In this document: one piece after another, positions 33,436-42,553 of the stretch
How positions within the stretch are numbered: position 1 is the stretch's first letter
How the letters are laid out: every line of letters starts with the position of its first letter
Assembly: GCA_020073485.1 (NCBI GenBank)
Contig: JAIQFB010000010.1
Span: 1 to 64,000, forward strand
Direction: 5' to 3'
DNA length: 64,000 nucleotides
Source: Terriglobia bacterium
GTDB taxonomy: Bacteria; Acidobacteriota; Terriglobia; Acidiferrales; UBA7541
The notes under the pieces: generated by a model
What the model saw: only the letters and a program-made list of their open reading frames with translations
Databases searched by the model: none
What the model was told of the DNA's origin: nothing
Program-made: the position numbers and the translations under genes

Positions 33436-35459
33436 CGCCGCGGCTCCAGAAGGATATTTCCGTAGGAATCGACGCGGCCCGCCCAACGGGGAGAGATCAG
33501 CGTGGTCGCGCTGTATTCCATGACGATCGCGGGCCCCGCGATGCGATTCCCCGCCAGTAATTTTTCGCGATCGTAAATGGGAGTTGCCACGCGGCGGCCC
33601 GCGAACCACGCCAGACTCTGTGAAATTAGCGCCCCACGCGCGCGCGCTCCTCCGGGTTTCAATTTCGGCAGGTGGGGTTTCGGCGTTCGCCCGGTGAATC
33701 GGGCGCGCACGTTGACCACTTCGCAGGGGCGAGCGCGATCCGCGTAGCCGTAGCGCTGCTCGTGCGCCCGGTGGAATGCGGCGACATAGCCCCGCGAATC
33801 AGGAACCATTAATTCAAACGACTGGCCTGAATAGCGCATGTCCAGTGCGCGCTCAATTTGGACGCCACTCGACGGGAATCCTTCCGCGCGCATTCGCTTC
33901 AAACCCTCGCGCTGCAATTTCGCAAACTCCAGGTCAAGCGCGGGACGGGTTCCGGAGGCGCTGCGAATTTTCAGGCGAATGGTGCGCGACAAATCCTTGG
34001 TGACGTCCGCCCGCAGAATCCCCAGCGCCGAAAGCGCCCCCGGCATGCACGGCACCAGCACGCGGGGAATATCCAGAGCAGCCGCCAGGTCGCAGGCGTG
34101 CAGCGCACCCGCGCCGCCGAACGCCACCAGCGTGTAATCGCGCGGGTCGTGCCCACGCTCGACCGAGATCACACGGATGGCCTTTTCCATGACGGCGTTG
34201 GCCACGTCCACGATTCCCTGCGCAAATTTTTCCACCGACCAGGCCGGGCCGCGTTCGCGGTCCATCAATTCGCGGGCCCGGTGGACGTCCAATTGAAACG
34301 CGCCGCCCAGCAGGCCCGACTCCGGAATGCGTCCCAGAACGAGGTTTGCATCGGTTACGGTGGGCTTTTCGCCGCGCCCGTAGCATATCGGTCCAGGATC
34401 GGCGCCGGCGCTCTCAGGACCGACGCGCAGGGCTCCAGCGCGGTCGTATCGCGCAATGGAACCGCCGCCCGCGCCGACGGTGTGAATATCCAGCATGGGC
34501 ACGGCGACCGGGACGTCCGACACAATCGTTTCCGATGTGGTGGCGAGCGCTTCCGACCGCCCGCCTTCCATGAGCGCGACATCGGTGGACGTCCCGCCCA
34601 TATCAAACGTGATGATTCGTTCGATACCCGCCAACTCGGCGACGTACTGCGCGCCGAGAATGCCTCCCGCCGGGCCGGACAGGATCGTTCGTACCGGTTC
34701 GCGAGCGGCGGCGCGGGCGGACAAGATGCCGCCGCTCGATTGCATGATTCGAACGCGCGCGCCGCTTGTCCGGAGGCTGGCGCGGCGTGACGTCACGGCG
34801 GCGCTGCGCTCGATCTCCGCAAGATATTTGCTCATGACCGGAACCAGGTAGGCGTTGACGACAGTGGTCGAGGTGCGTTCGAACTCGCGATGTTCGGGAA
34901 GAATCTGGTGCGACACGGAAACCTGAAGTCCCACTTTAGATAGTGCGCGGCCTATTGCCTGCTCATGTTCTGGATTCACGAAGGAAAATAGGAAGCAGAT
35001 GGCAACCGACTCGGCTCCGCTGCGGACTACGGCGCGAACGGTTCGGGCGATTTCGTTTGGCGGAGGCGATAACAGTGGATGTCCTTCGGAATCGAGCCGC
35101 TCGGCCAGACCAAAACGCCGCTCGCGAGGGACCAGCGGCGCCTGTTTCTCGACAAAGAGGTTGTAGAGTTTGGTCCTGGCCTGCCGGCCGATTTCGAGAA
35201 TGTCCTCAAATCCCGCCGTGGTGACGAGCGCGACGCGGCCGCCTTGCCTTTGCAGCAATGCGTTTGTTCCGACGGTGGTGCCGCACGCAAGATCGAGTGG
35301 GGAGACTTCCCTGCTGCCGTGCGTGATTTGTGCCAGCGCGTTGGAGATGGCCTCCGCGGGATTCCGCGGATTGGAAGGAATTTTCAGAATTTCGATGCGC
35401 CTGTCGCGAAGGTAGACGCAATCGGTGAACGTGCCGCCGGTATCGAAGGCGATGCGCAT
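33432..35459 (-). CDS. hyuA: Hydantoinase/oxoprolinase subunit A (HyuA-like)
   Basis: A 675-residue HyuA-family subunit. The N-terminus MRIAFDTGGTFTDCVYL carries the phosphate-binding signature, followed by Hydant_A_N, then the main hydantoinase A domain with ITFDMGGTSTDVALMEGG and VGAGGGSIA. A C-terminal domain follows from about residue 500. I start at the ATG at 35459. The upstream extension of the frame is encoded by a repeat that recurs at 37441-37500. Gene order is hyuA-hyuB on the minus strand with coupled translation. Confidence 0.88.
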   Translation of the reverse strand: MRIAFDTGGTFTDCVYLRDRRIEILKIPSNPRNPAEAISNALAQITHGSREVSPLDLACGTTVGTNALLQRQGGRVALVTTAGFEDILEIGRQARTKLYNLFVEKQAPLVPRERRFGLAERLDSEGHPLLSPPPNEIARTVRAVVRSGAESVAICFLFSFVNPEHEQAIGRALSKVGLQVSVSHQILPEHREFERTSTTVVNAYLVPVMSKYLAEIERSAAVTSRRASLRTSGARVRIMQSSGGILSARAAAREPVRTILSGPAGGILGAQYVAELAGIERIITFDMGGTSTDVALMEGGRSEALATTSETIVSDVPVAVPMLDIHTVGAGGGSIARYDRAGALRVGPESAGADPGPICYGRGEKPTVTDANLVLGRIPESGLLGGAFQLDVHRARELMDRERGPAWSVEKFAQGIVDVANAVMEKAIRVISVERGHDPRDYTLVAFGGAGALHACDLAAALDIPRVLVPCMPGALSALGILRADVTKDLSRTIRLKIRSASGTRPALDLEFAKLQREGLKRMRAEGFPSSGVQIERALDMRYSGQSFELMVPDSRGYVAAFHRAHEQRYGYADRARPCEVVNVRARFTGRTPKPHLPKLKPGGARARGALISQSLAWFAGRRVATPIYDREKLLAGNRIAGPAIVMEYSATTLISPRWAGRVDSYGNILLEPRR

Positions 35460-35519
35460 GAAAGCGGGGATTGTAGCGCAAGTTTCGAGTTGAGAGATAA
35501 GAGTTGGAAATTGAGAGAT
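35455..35519. repeat. Dispersed repeat, copy 1 (at the hyuA start)
   Basis: The plus strand starts CGCATGAAAGCGGGGATTGT and ends in repeated GTTGAGAGATAAG-like units. A second copy starts CGCATGAAAGTGGGGAGTGC at 37441. Read on the minus strand, the two encode similar peptides (TLISQLETCATIPAFMR and TLNSQLEPCAALPTFMR). Confidence 0.7.
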
Positions 35520-35727
35520 CGGCGGCGCGCCATTTGGCAATCTTCATGTTCCTAGAAATCGGACGCCGCAACCTTTCCGCGGCCTTCCTGGACAGCAAAT
35601 TCGTTGTGCGGAGGGCGGGAGAAGCATATGATGCGCCAGACGTCGGACCCCATAGGAATTGCCGGACTTAGGCCCCCAGGCCCCACCAAAGCAGACCCGA
35701 ACTGAAAAAAAGAGGAGAGTTAAGACG

Positions 35728-36612
35728 ATGAGAACACTCACCAGGTGCCTAGTGGCATTGTCACTCGTGGCCGCATATGCGTGCGCGACAGCGGCGCAGC
35801 AGTCGCCTTCGGGCAACATGTCTGTGCCCAAAGTGTTGCAGATCACACGGGAATACCTCAAGCCCGGCAAATCGGGAATGACTCACGACAAAAGCGAGCG
35901 CGCGTTTGTGGATGCGATGGCGCGCGCCAAGTGGCCCACGCACTATATCGCCATGACTTCCCTGTCGGGCAAGTCGCGCGCTTTGTATCTTACGCAGTAC
36001 GAGTCTTTCGATGCCTGGCAAAAGGACAATGATGCAGTTACGAAGAACACAGCCCTTTCGGCAACCCTGGACCGCGCCTCCGTAGCAGACGGGGAACTGC
36101 TCGATTCGCTGGATCAGGGCGTATTCTATTTCCATGAGGAGATGAGCTTGCGCCCGCGCGCGGACCTCTCGCAGATGCGCTACATGGAGGTTTCCCTGTA
36201 CCAGGTGCGTCCGGGAAAAGAAAGGCAATGGGCCGAGGTCGTGAAGTTGGCCAAGGCGGGTTATGAAAAAGGCGTGCCGGATGCGCATTGGGGAATGTTC
36301 GAGGAGGTTTATGGCGGCAACGGCGGGACGTACTTGTTGTTGAGCTCGCACAAGACGCTGGCGGAAATCGACAAGGGCTTCGGGGACGACAAGCAATTCG
36401 AGGCCACGATGGGCGAGGACGGCATGAAGAAATTCGCTGACCTGTATGCAGAGTGCTGCGAGCTTTCGCAACACCAGTTGTTTGCCTTCAGCTCGGCGCA
36501 AAGCTACGTGCCGGATGAATGGATCAAGGCCAGTCCGGATTTCTGGAAGCGCAAACCGGTTCCCGCGGCCGCCGCAAAAGCGCCGGCCGAGGACAAGAAA
36601 CCGAAACCGTAG
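35728..36612 (+). CDS. Exported protein with two dimeric alpha/beta barrel-like repeats
   Basis: A 294-residue protein with a signal peptide ending near ATAAQQ. Two halves resemble each other: REYLKPGKSGMTHDKSERAF with a later LYLTQYESFDAW, and LYQVRPGKERQWAEVVKLAK with a later YLLLSSHKTLAEI. Each suggests a NIPSNAP/ABM-like ferredoxin-type fold, and the pairing suggests an intramolecular barrel. This is my inference from pattern. The C-terminus is a Lys/Ala/Pro-rich tail. The ATG at 35728 has GAGGAG upstream; the frame from 35659 is longer but not a signal peptide. Function unknown. Confidence 0.7.
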   Translation: MRTLTRCLVALSLVAAYACATAAQQSPSGNMSVPKVLQITREYLKPGKSGMTHDKSERAFVDAMARAKWPTHYIAMTSLSGKSRALYLTQYESFDAWQKDNDAVTKNTALSATLDRASVADGELLDSLDQGVFYFHEEMSLRPRADLSQMRYMEVSLYQVRPGKERQWAEVVKLAKAGYEKGVPDAHWGMFEEVYGGNGGTYLLLSSHKTLAEIDKGFGDDKQFEATMGEDGMKKFADLYAECCELSQHQLFAFSSAQSYVPDEWIKASPDFWKRKPVPAAAAKAPAEDKKPKP

Positions 36613-36856
36613 GGATTGGGAAAACTCGCATTGAGTCAGATCCCGGCGGGGGCAAGTGTATTTGGCTATGCCCCGCTCCGGGACCAGCCCCTTGGACGTT
36701 TACTGGACTGGCCCGCCAATTGGAAATGTTCAGCGAATCGAGGAAGTGGTAATTCCGTTGTGCCGCGGGTGGGCGAGGCGTAGGATGCGCAGATCACAGG
36801 CCCAGGCCGGACATTCCCCGTTTCTACATCAAGAAGGAAATCTGAGAGGAGATACC

Positions 36857-37321
36857 ATGAAAATCAGGACGATCCTGTGTGCCGTGGCCATGTTGCTCGC
36901 TGTCGTTGGGGTGAGCTTCGCCGCCGACGTGAACGTGGGCTCCTGGAAGCTGAACGAAGCAAAGTCAAAGGTCAGCCCGGGGGCTCCGAAAAATACGATG
37001 GTAGTGATCGCGGCCGCGGGCGACAGCATGAAAGTCACGGTGGACGGTGTTGGGGCCGACGGCAAGCCCTCGCATAACGAATGGACGGGCAAGTTCGACG
37101 GCAAGGATTACGCCATCACCGGCGATCCGGTTTCCGATATGCGGGCGTATAAGCCGGTCGACGATCACACGCTTGCGTTGACCGAAAAGAAAGGCAGTAA
37201 GATTACGAATTCAGGCCGCGTGGTGGTGTCGGCAGACGGTAAAACCCGCACCGTCACTGTCAACGCCACGGATGCGAGCGGCAAGAAGACGAACATCGTG
37301 TTTGTTTACAATAAGCAGTAG
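36857..37321 (+). CDS. Small exported protein of unknown function
   Basis: A 154-residue protein with a clear signal peptide (MKIRTILCAVAMLLAVVGVS, cleavage after FAA). The mature part starts DVNVGSWKLNEAKSKVSPG and is predicted all-beta, with repeated short strands such as GRVVVSADGKTRTVTVN. The WKLN-K-SK opening is a motif I associate with small secreted proteins of soil bacteria. AGAGGAG precedes the ATG, and a strong terminator follows. No catalytic site is visible. Confidence 0.75.
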   Translation: MKIRTILCAVAMLLAVVGVSFAADVNVGSWKLNEAKSKVSPGAPKNTMVVIAAAGDSMKVTVDGVGADGKPSHNEWTGKFDGKDYAITGDPVSDMRAYKPVDDHTLALTEKKGSKITNSGRVVVSADGKTRTVTVNATDASGKKTNIVFVYNKQ

Positions 37322-37344
37322 TTGGCGGATTTGCTGAATCACCG

Positions 37345-37379
37345 AAGGCCGCGGATTCTCGCGGCCTTTTTTCTTTTTC
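37345..37379 (+). terminator. Rho-independent terminator
   Basis: AAGGCCGCG and CGCGGCCTT form a perfect 9-bp stem around GATTCT, followed by TTTTCTTTTTC. It lies 24 nt after the stop of the preceding exported-protein gene. Confidence 0.9.
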
Positions 37380-37440
37380 GTGGCCTTTTCCAAATGTGAG
37401 CCGCGGCCGAGTATTGAGGCCCACAGGCAACTAAGCCGGG

Positions 37441-37500
37441 CGCATGAAAGTGGGGAGTGCAGCACAGGGTTCAAGTTGAGAGTTAAGTGTTGAGAGTCTT
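37441..37500. repeat. Dispersed repeat, copy 2
   Basis: Related to the sequence at 35455-35519, with GTTGAGAGTTAAGTGTTGAG at its right end. It lies just beyond the 3' end of the propeller protein gene. Confidence 0.7.
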
Positions 37501-37519
37501 GCCGCCCGCGCCTGATCGC

Positions 37520-39241
37520 CTAATCCAGGGGTTCGACCTTCATCATTCTTGCGGTGCGTGTGTTGCACATCCACAGCGTCGTTCGGCTCGTGGTGGGATC
37601 GTAGGCGATTTTCTTGGAATCGAATTCGGTGGGCATTTGATATTCGACGATTTCGCCGGTCCTGGGATCGAGGCGGATGAGGCGTTCGGACATGTTGCTG
37701 GTGGCATAGACGTAGCCGTTCTTGTCGGGGGCCGAGACGGCGTAGGGGGTGGTGTACTTGCGCAGCATGGGCCATTCCTGGAATTTTTCGGTGCGCGTGT
37801 CGAACATGCCGATTTTGTCGCCGGTGTACTCGGCGAACCAGAAACGGTCCTCGGCGTCCATGCGGCCGCGCCGCGGCGAGGCTCTGGGAGTGGGGACCTG
37901 GAAGAATTTTGGTTCGCCGGTTTTTGCGTCGATGCCGATGATGTACGAGCCGCCGATATCGGGCGCGTAGGGATTGCCCTTGGAGTTTACCACCGTGAGA
38001 TCGACGTACTGGCGGTGGGGGCCGGGGGGCAGGTTCGGGGATTTCTCCCAGCTAAAGGTGGCCTCGACTTTCATCGTTTTGGGATCGATCCGCGACCAGC
38101 CGGCCCAGATTTTTCCTTCAGGGCCAATCGTCATGAATTGCGTGCCTACACCCTCGATGGTGCTCACTTCCTGCGTCTTCGGGTTGAACTTGGTCATGAC
38201 GATGGCGGCGCTCGCGATGCGGCGGGGGAACCAGAGGTTGTCGTCGCGATCGACTTGAATGTCCCTGGCGCCGGGAAGGTCTCCGGGCGGGACCGGCGGC
38301 AGGACGAACTCGGTGAAGGCTCCGGTTTTCGGATCCATTTTTCCGAAGAACATGCGGCTTTCGTCGGTGTACCAGACGGTGCCGGAGGAATCGAGGTCGA
38401 GATCGTGCGCCACGGTGTCGGGGCGCGGCATGTCGTACTGGGTGATGATAACGCGCGTGGCCTTGCCCTTGGGGCGCGGCAGCGTTTTTAGTTCGTAGGG
38501 CCAGGTAGTCTTGCCGCCGCTGAGGTTGATCGTGGCGAGATATTCGGCCAAATCTTTCTTCGGCACCCCGAAAGGCTCGCGGCCCCAGATGGGATTCGTG
38601 TCAGCGGCGGCAACCTGATCGGGAGGGCCCAGCTGCCCACGACCGCGGTGGTCGGTACTGACCGCCGAGCCGTCGGTGTAGTACTTCTGCATTCGCGTGA
38701 TCAGGTCGACGAATTCGTCGGCAGTGTGGTTCGAGCGCACGACGCGCTGCCAGGTGTGGCAATAGGCGCAGCTCACAGTCTGATAGATGACTTTGTCTTT
38801 TTGTTCGGGCGTGCCGGGGACGCTCATGGCCCACTCGAGAGAGCTGAGTTGTGCGGCGAGGTCCCTGGCCTTCACGAGCTTGAGGTCCGCGATTGCAGGC
38901 TTGCTCTCGGCGACGATCACCGATGCAGGTCCGCTCAGATCGTAGCCCACGGCGCGAATGGTCAGCGCGTATTTTCCGGGCTGCAGGTGGGCGCGGGGGA
39001 AACTGTACTTCCCTTGCGCGTCGCTCACGACCGACACGGTGAAATTGGCGTCGTCGCACCGGGCGCTGACCACGACGCCCTCCATGAGGCCTTCCTGCTG
39101 GGAACTGACGACTCCGCTCAGGGCCGCCGGGGCCGATGTCTGCGCCATGAGATCGGGAACGGCACTGCTCATGGCACTGGTCAAAAGAGTCCCGAGGGCC
39201 CCGAGAGCCCACAGAGCGATGACCAGGAATCGATTCGGCAT
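37520..39241 (-). CDS. Exported beta-propeller (virginiamycin B lyase-like) with carboxypeptidase-regulatory and heme-motif regions
   Basis: A 573-residue exported protein. A signal peptide (about 1-33) is followed by a carboxypeptidase-regulatory-like beta-sandwich (about 38-125: ALSGVVSSQQEGLMEGVVVS, GKYSFPRAHLQPGKYALTIRA). Next comes a helical segment with a single c-type heme motif, CAYCH at 158-162. From about 260 to the end there is a beta-propeller of the virginiamycin B lyase/SMP-30 type (HDLDLDSSGTVWYTDE, DIQVDRDDNLWFPRR, GRMDAEDRFWFAEYTGDKIG). The combination suggests a periplasmic redox or binding protein rather than an antibiotic lyase. The ATG at 39241 starts the signal peptide. 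Confidence 0.75.
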   Translation of the reverse strand: MPNRFLVIALWALGALGTLLTSAMSSAVPDLMAQTSAPAALSGVVSSQQEGLMEGVVVSARCDDANFTVSVVSDAQGKYSFPRAHLQPGKYALTIRAVGYDLSGPASVIVAESKPAIADLKLVKARDLAAQLSSLEWAMSVPGTPEQKDKVIYQTVSCAYCHTWQRVVRSNHTADEFVDLITRMQKYYTDGSAVSTDHRGRGQLGPPDQVAAADTNPIWGREPFGVPKKDLAEYLATINLSGGKTTWPYELKTLPRPKGKATRVIITQYDMPRPDTVAHDLDLDSSGTVWYTDESRMFFGKMDPKTGAFTEFVLPPVPPGDLPGARDIQVDRDDNLWFPRRIASAAIVMTKFNPKTQEVSTIEGVGTQFMTIGPEGKIWAGWSRIDPKTMKVEATFSWEKSPNLPPGPHRQYVDLTVVNSKGNPYAPDIGGSYIIGIDAKTGEPKFFQVPTPRASPRRGRMDAEDRFWFAEYTGDKIGMFDTRTEKFQEWPMLRKYTTPYAVSAPDKNGYVYATSNMSERLIRLDPRTGEIVEYQMPTEFDSKKIAYDPTTSRTTLWMCNTRTARMMKVEPLD

Positions 39242-39426
39242 AACGCCGACTTGTAGCATAGGCATTGGGCCCGGTCAATGAATCAGGCGCGAGTGTGGCG
39301 GACGAATTTGGGGGACGCGGCCTTGCGGGTCTGCGCACGCTGGACGATGTGCCGCCTTGCGGTTTCCGCGAATTGGTACGACCATTTGTTATCGGTGGCC
39401 TCTGCCCGCGCAGGAAGGAGGGAACA

Positions 39427-40179
39427 ATGACAAGCAGATCCCTCGTCGCTGCGGAGCCGTTTCTGGTCAAACAAGAATATGAAATCTATACGACGGAGCA
39501 GCATTCCGTCTGGTCCGAACTGGTGAGCCGGAGGCTTCCGCAGGTACGGGAACATGCGTGCCGCGAATTTCTGGACGGGTACGACACCATTGGACTGAGC
39601 AACGACCGGCTGCCCAATCTGCGCGAGATCACCGAACGGCTGAGGCCCAGGACGGGCTGGAGCACCACGGCCGTGAGCGGATTCCTTCCCGGCAACGCGT
39701 TTTTTGAAATGCTCGAAGCGCGCATGTTTCCGACCACCACCTGGCTGCGAAGCCGCGATTCGCTCGCTTACATCCCGGAACCCGATATTTTTCACGACGT
39801 CTTCGGGCACGTGCCGATGCACGCGCACCCGGTGTTCGCCGATTTTCTACAGCATTACGGGAGCGTCTGCGCGCGCATCCAGAACGCGCAGGCGCTGGAA
39901 CGGCTGGGGCGGCTGTTCTGGTACACGGTGGAATTTGGACTGATACGGCAGGACAACAAAATCAAAGTGTACGGGAGCGGCGTGATCAGCTCGCATGGGG
40001 AATGCAACAACGTGATCGAGGGCGGGTGCGAAGTGCGACCGTTCAATCTGAGCGAAGTGCTGGATACTCCCGTGAAGGTGGATGAGCTTCAGAAGGTGCT
40101 GTTTGCCATCGAGAGCTTCGACCAGGTGTACGAAGCGATTCAGGAAGCGGAAAAGCAAGTGAAACAGGCTTCGGAATAA
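39427..40179 (+). CDS. phhA: Phenylalanine-4-hydroxylase
   Basis: A 250-residue monomeric aromatic amino acid hydroxylase that turns phenylalanine into tyrosine using O2, Fe2+ and tetrahydropterin. The iron ligands are visible: His123 and His128 in FHDVFGHVP and Glu169 in YTVEFGL. There is no N-terminal ACT domain, as usual in bacteria. A strong AGGAGG precedes the ATG at 39427; the longer frame from 39265 is rejected. No pterin-4a-carbinolamine dehydratase gene is nearby. Confidence 0.94.
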   Translation: MTSRSLVAAEPFLVKQEYEIYTTEQHSVWSELVSRRLPQVREHACREFLDGYDTIGLSNDRLPNLREITERLRPRTGWSTTAVSGFLPGNAFFEMLEARMFPTTTWLRSRDSLAYIPEPDIFHDVFGHVPMHAHPVFADFLQHYGSVCARIQNAQALERLGRLFWYTVEFGLIRQDNKIKVYGSGVISSHGECNNVIEGGCEVRPFNLSEVLDTPVKVDELQKVLFAIESFDQVYEAIQEAEKQVKQASE

Positions 40180-40449
40180 GCCCCACACGTTTTCATTTCG
40201 AGTGCTTGGTTTAGGACTAGGAAAACGTCCGCAAAAAATCTTTCTGGGTTCTAAAGTTAGAAGAATGAGAGATTGCCCGGCAAAAAGCATGCCAAGGGCC
40301 GGATCGCCCATATTCCGATGAAGCCGTTTCTCAGGACTCATCGCCGAAGGGCCGCCACAATCGAGAAGAACTCACTCGGAGTGAAAACGAACTGTTCGGG
40401 TGTGCCAGGAATCAATGGATACCCGTTCGTCTCCTCGGATGTGAGCCGC
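40180..40449. other. Intergenic region between convergent genes
   Basis: About 270 bases. I see no gene and no strong terminator hairpin. Confidence 0.4.
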
Positions 40450-41235
40450 TCACATGTCAATATTGGGTCCAAAATCTTTTGATGCTTCGACCGTCCCGCC
40501 CGGCTTGACTTGTACGTTGAGAAATTCAACTCTTCCTTTGCTGTCTCGGAGGGTGTGGCCGTTTCCTCTCCCGAAGAAATTCCTTTTCTCATTCAAAGCC
40601 CCAACCGTGTGCGCGGACTGCATGATGAGCGTGTATTCGCCAGCAGGAACATCACGCATTTCAAAGTTTCCATTCTCGTCTGCGATGGAATACTGAATTG
40701 CCGGGTATCTTTCCGGGTTTGCGCTCGTTCCCACCGAGGTGCCGGTACCCACAAAAGTTTGGTCGGCCGGGATTTCAACTCGCCCATTAACAAGCCACAC
40801 TTTGGTCCCAACGTCGGGCTTGTTCCCCGTATGAAAGTCGACGAAATAGGTGATAGTGCCTTTAATGCGACCGATTCCAGATGGCTGTGCGCTTACCAAC
40901 GGAACTTGTGACGACGGTGGTTGCACTCTTGTCGATGGAAGTTGCGACGACGCTGACGGAAGTTGCGGCGGCGCTGCCTGTGCGGTCACGGCTGGAAGTT
41001 CTGGTAACGTGAGTGCGATCTGCCCGTCGCCGTAGGCAATTGTCCCTCGGAGGCTTTGTGCCAGGTCTTCGACGGCCACGAAGTGCCTCCCATCCACTTC
41101 CAACACTTTGCCTTTAATGGGTTGGCCATTGATCAGAACCGATGTCGAAGACTGAGCGGGAGCGTTCTTCTTGTTCTGTGCCGAGACTGACAGAGACAAG
41201 AGAGCGAGCACGAAAACGAAAGTTGCAAATCTCAT
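40450..41235 (-). CDS. Exported protein with stalk-like domain, repetitive linker and beta-sandwich domain
   Basis: A 261-residue exported protein. After the signal peptide (MRFATFVFVLALLSLSVSAQ) comes a segment SSTSVLINGQPIKGKVLEVD ... FVAVEDLAQSLRGTIAYG, resembling the copper amine oxidase N-terminal/stalk domain. A Pro/Ser/Gln linker follows (about 90-125), encoded by tandem 21-nt units. The C-terminal part has the carboxypeptidase-regulatory-like pattern (NGNFEMRDVPAGEYTLIMQS). GAGGAG precedes the ATG. Likely anchored to or acting at the cell surface; no enzyme motif. Confidence 0.72.
   Translation of the reverse strand: MRFATFVFVLALLSLSVSAQNKKNAPAQSSTSVLINGQPIKGKVLEVDGRHFVAVEDLAQSLRGTIAYGDGQIALTLPELPAVTAQAAPPQLPSASSQLPSTRVQPPSSQVPLVSAQPSGIGRIKGTITYFVDFHTGNKPDVGTKVWLVNGRVEIPADQTFVGTGTSVGTSANPERYPAIQYSIADENGNFEMRDVPAGEYTLIMQSAHTVGALNEKRNFFGRGNGHTLRDSKGRVEFLNVQVKPGGTVEASKDFGPNIDM
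40901..40983. repeat. Tandem 21-nt repeats encoding a Pro/Ser/Gln linker
   Basis: Plus-strand units GGAACTTGTGACGACGG, GGAAGTTGCGACGACGCTG and GGAAGTTGCGGCGGCGCTG recur at roughly 21-nt or longer intervals. They encode the QLPSASS-like linker of the exported protein and could vary in copy number between strains. Confidence 0.6.
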
Positions 41236-41401
41236 GGCAGATACTCCTCTATTTGCGGGTGCAACTGGAAATGCAGTCATTCAAAACCGTCACTTTGGGT
41301 AAATGTCGAGGGTAGTGTAACACTGGGATACCAGCGCCAAATCCCGATGAGGCCTCTTATCGAAATGAGGCCCGCAACTCACAATTGGCGCTCACAGGTG
41401 A

Positions 41402-42553
41402 CTAGGCCAGGCGCAGATTCGGCTCGGCGTTCATGTCTGGTGAAGCCAAATCCCCCGCGAGCAGATGGGAATAAGCGGCTGCGGCGATCATCGCTGCGTT
41501 GTCGGTGGAGAGGGCGCGGCTGGGGAAGAAGACGTCCACGTCCAGGCGGGCAGCTTTTTCCTCGAAGCGTTTTCGCAGTTCGGAGTTTGCGGCTACGCCG
41601 CCGGAGACCAGGACGGTGCGCGATCCAGTTTCCTCCGCTGCGGCGAGCGTTCGCGCGACAAGATCATGCACGACCGCGGCTTGAAAATTGGAAATGAGGG
41701 CGAGCGTGCGAGGGCTGCACAGGGGCATGAGTTCGGCGGCTTTTCGCAGGCCTTGCTGCATTGCCTTTTTGCGGGCTTCGATTTCTTCCGCAAATTCGGG
41801 ATGCGCGCGGACGTAATAGAGGACAGCGGTTTTGATTCCGCTGAAACTGAAATCGTGGGCGTTGCCGCGGATTTTCACGGGGCTGAATTTTAATTCGTCC
41901 TTATCACGAGCGCTGAAAGCCACACCGGACGCGGCGACTTTTGTGGCGATCTGATCGATGATCGGGCCGCCGGGATATCCGAGGGCGAGCAGGCGGGCGA
42001 CTTTGTCGTAGGCTTCGCCGGCGGCGTCGTCGCGCGTGCCGCCGAGCCGGCGGAAGCGAAACCCGCGCGCTGCAGCGCCGACGTTTTCGTTCGCGGACTG
42101 GACGTGATACAGCAGCGTGTGGCCGCCGGAGACGATCAGGCAAATGGCCGGGAGCGCTGGAACGCGGCCCGCGATGTGCGCCTCCAGGAAAACGGCGTGG
42201 ACGTGGCCTTCCAGATGATTTACGGGGATGAGCGGCTTGCCCATTTCCTCGGCCAGGACTTTGCCATAGGTGAGGCCGACCAGAAGCGAGCCAACCAGGC
42301 CCGGGCCTTGGGTGACGCCGACGGCGTCGATATCGGCGAACGTGAGGCCGGCCTGCAGGAGCGCCTCCCGCACCACCGGAACGATCTGGCGCAAATGTTC
42401 GCGGGAAGCGAGTTCGGGGACGACACCGCCGTATTTGCGGTGGATATCGAGTTGCGAGGCGACGACGCTGGACAAAATGTCGCGGCCGTCGGCAACGATG
42501 GCCGCGGCGGTTTCGTCGCAGGAGGATTCGATTCCCAGGATGCGCGTTGGCAT
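41402..42553 (-). CDS. tsaD: tRNA N6-adenosine threonylcarbamoyltransferase TsaD
   Basis: A 383-residue metal-dependent enzyme transferring threonylcarbamoyl to A37 of tRNA. The N-terminus ILGIESSCDETAAAIV, the metal motif HLEGH with His113 and His117, IVSGGHTLLYHV and VSGGVAANSELRKRFEEKA are all characteristic. A short insertion (NENVGAAARGFRFRR) follows the GGHT region. I start at the ATG at 42553; the frame continues to a TTG at 42574. Its partner tsaB is at 30297-31022, not adjacent. Confidence 0.95.
   Translation of the reverse strand: MPTRILGIESSCDETAAAIVADGRDILSSVVASQLDIHRKYGGVVPELASREHLRQIVPVVREALLQAGLTFADIDAVGVTQGPGLVGSLLVGLTYGKVLAEEMGKPLIPVNHLEGHVHAVFLEAHIAGRVPALPAICLIVSGGHTLLYHVQSANENVGAAARGFRFRRLGGTRDDAAGEAYDKVARLLALGYPGGPIIDQIATKVAASGVAFSARDKDELKFSPVKIRGNAHDFSFSGIKTAVLYYVRAHPEFAEEIEARKKAMQQGLRKAAELMPLCSPRTLALISNFQAAVVHDLVARTLAAAEETGSRTVLVSGGVAANSELRKRFEEKAARLDVDVFFPSRALSTDNAAMIAAAAYSHLLAGDLASPDMNAEPNLRLA

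Noticed and set aside
33858-34790. Plus-strand open frame of about 310 codons opposite hyuA
   Set aside because: Arg/His-rich shadow of the HyuA coding sequence, with no homology pattern.
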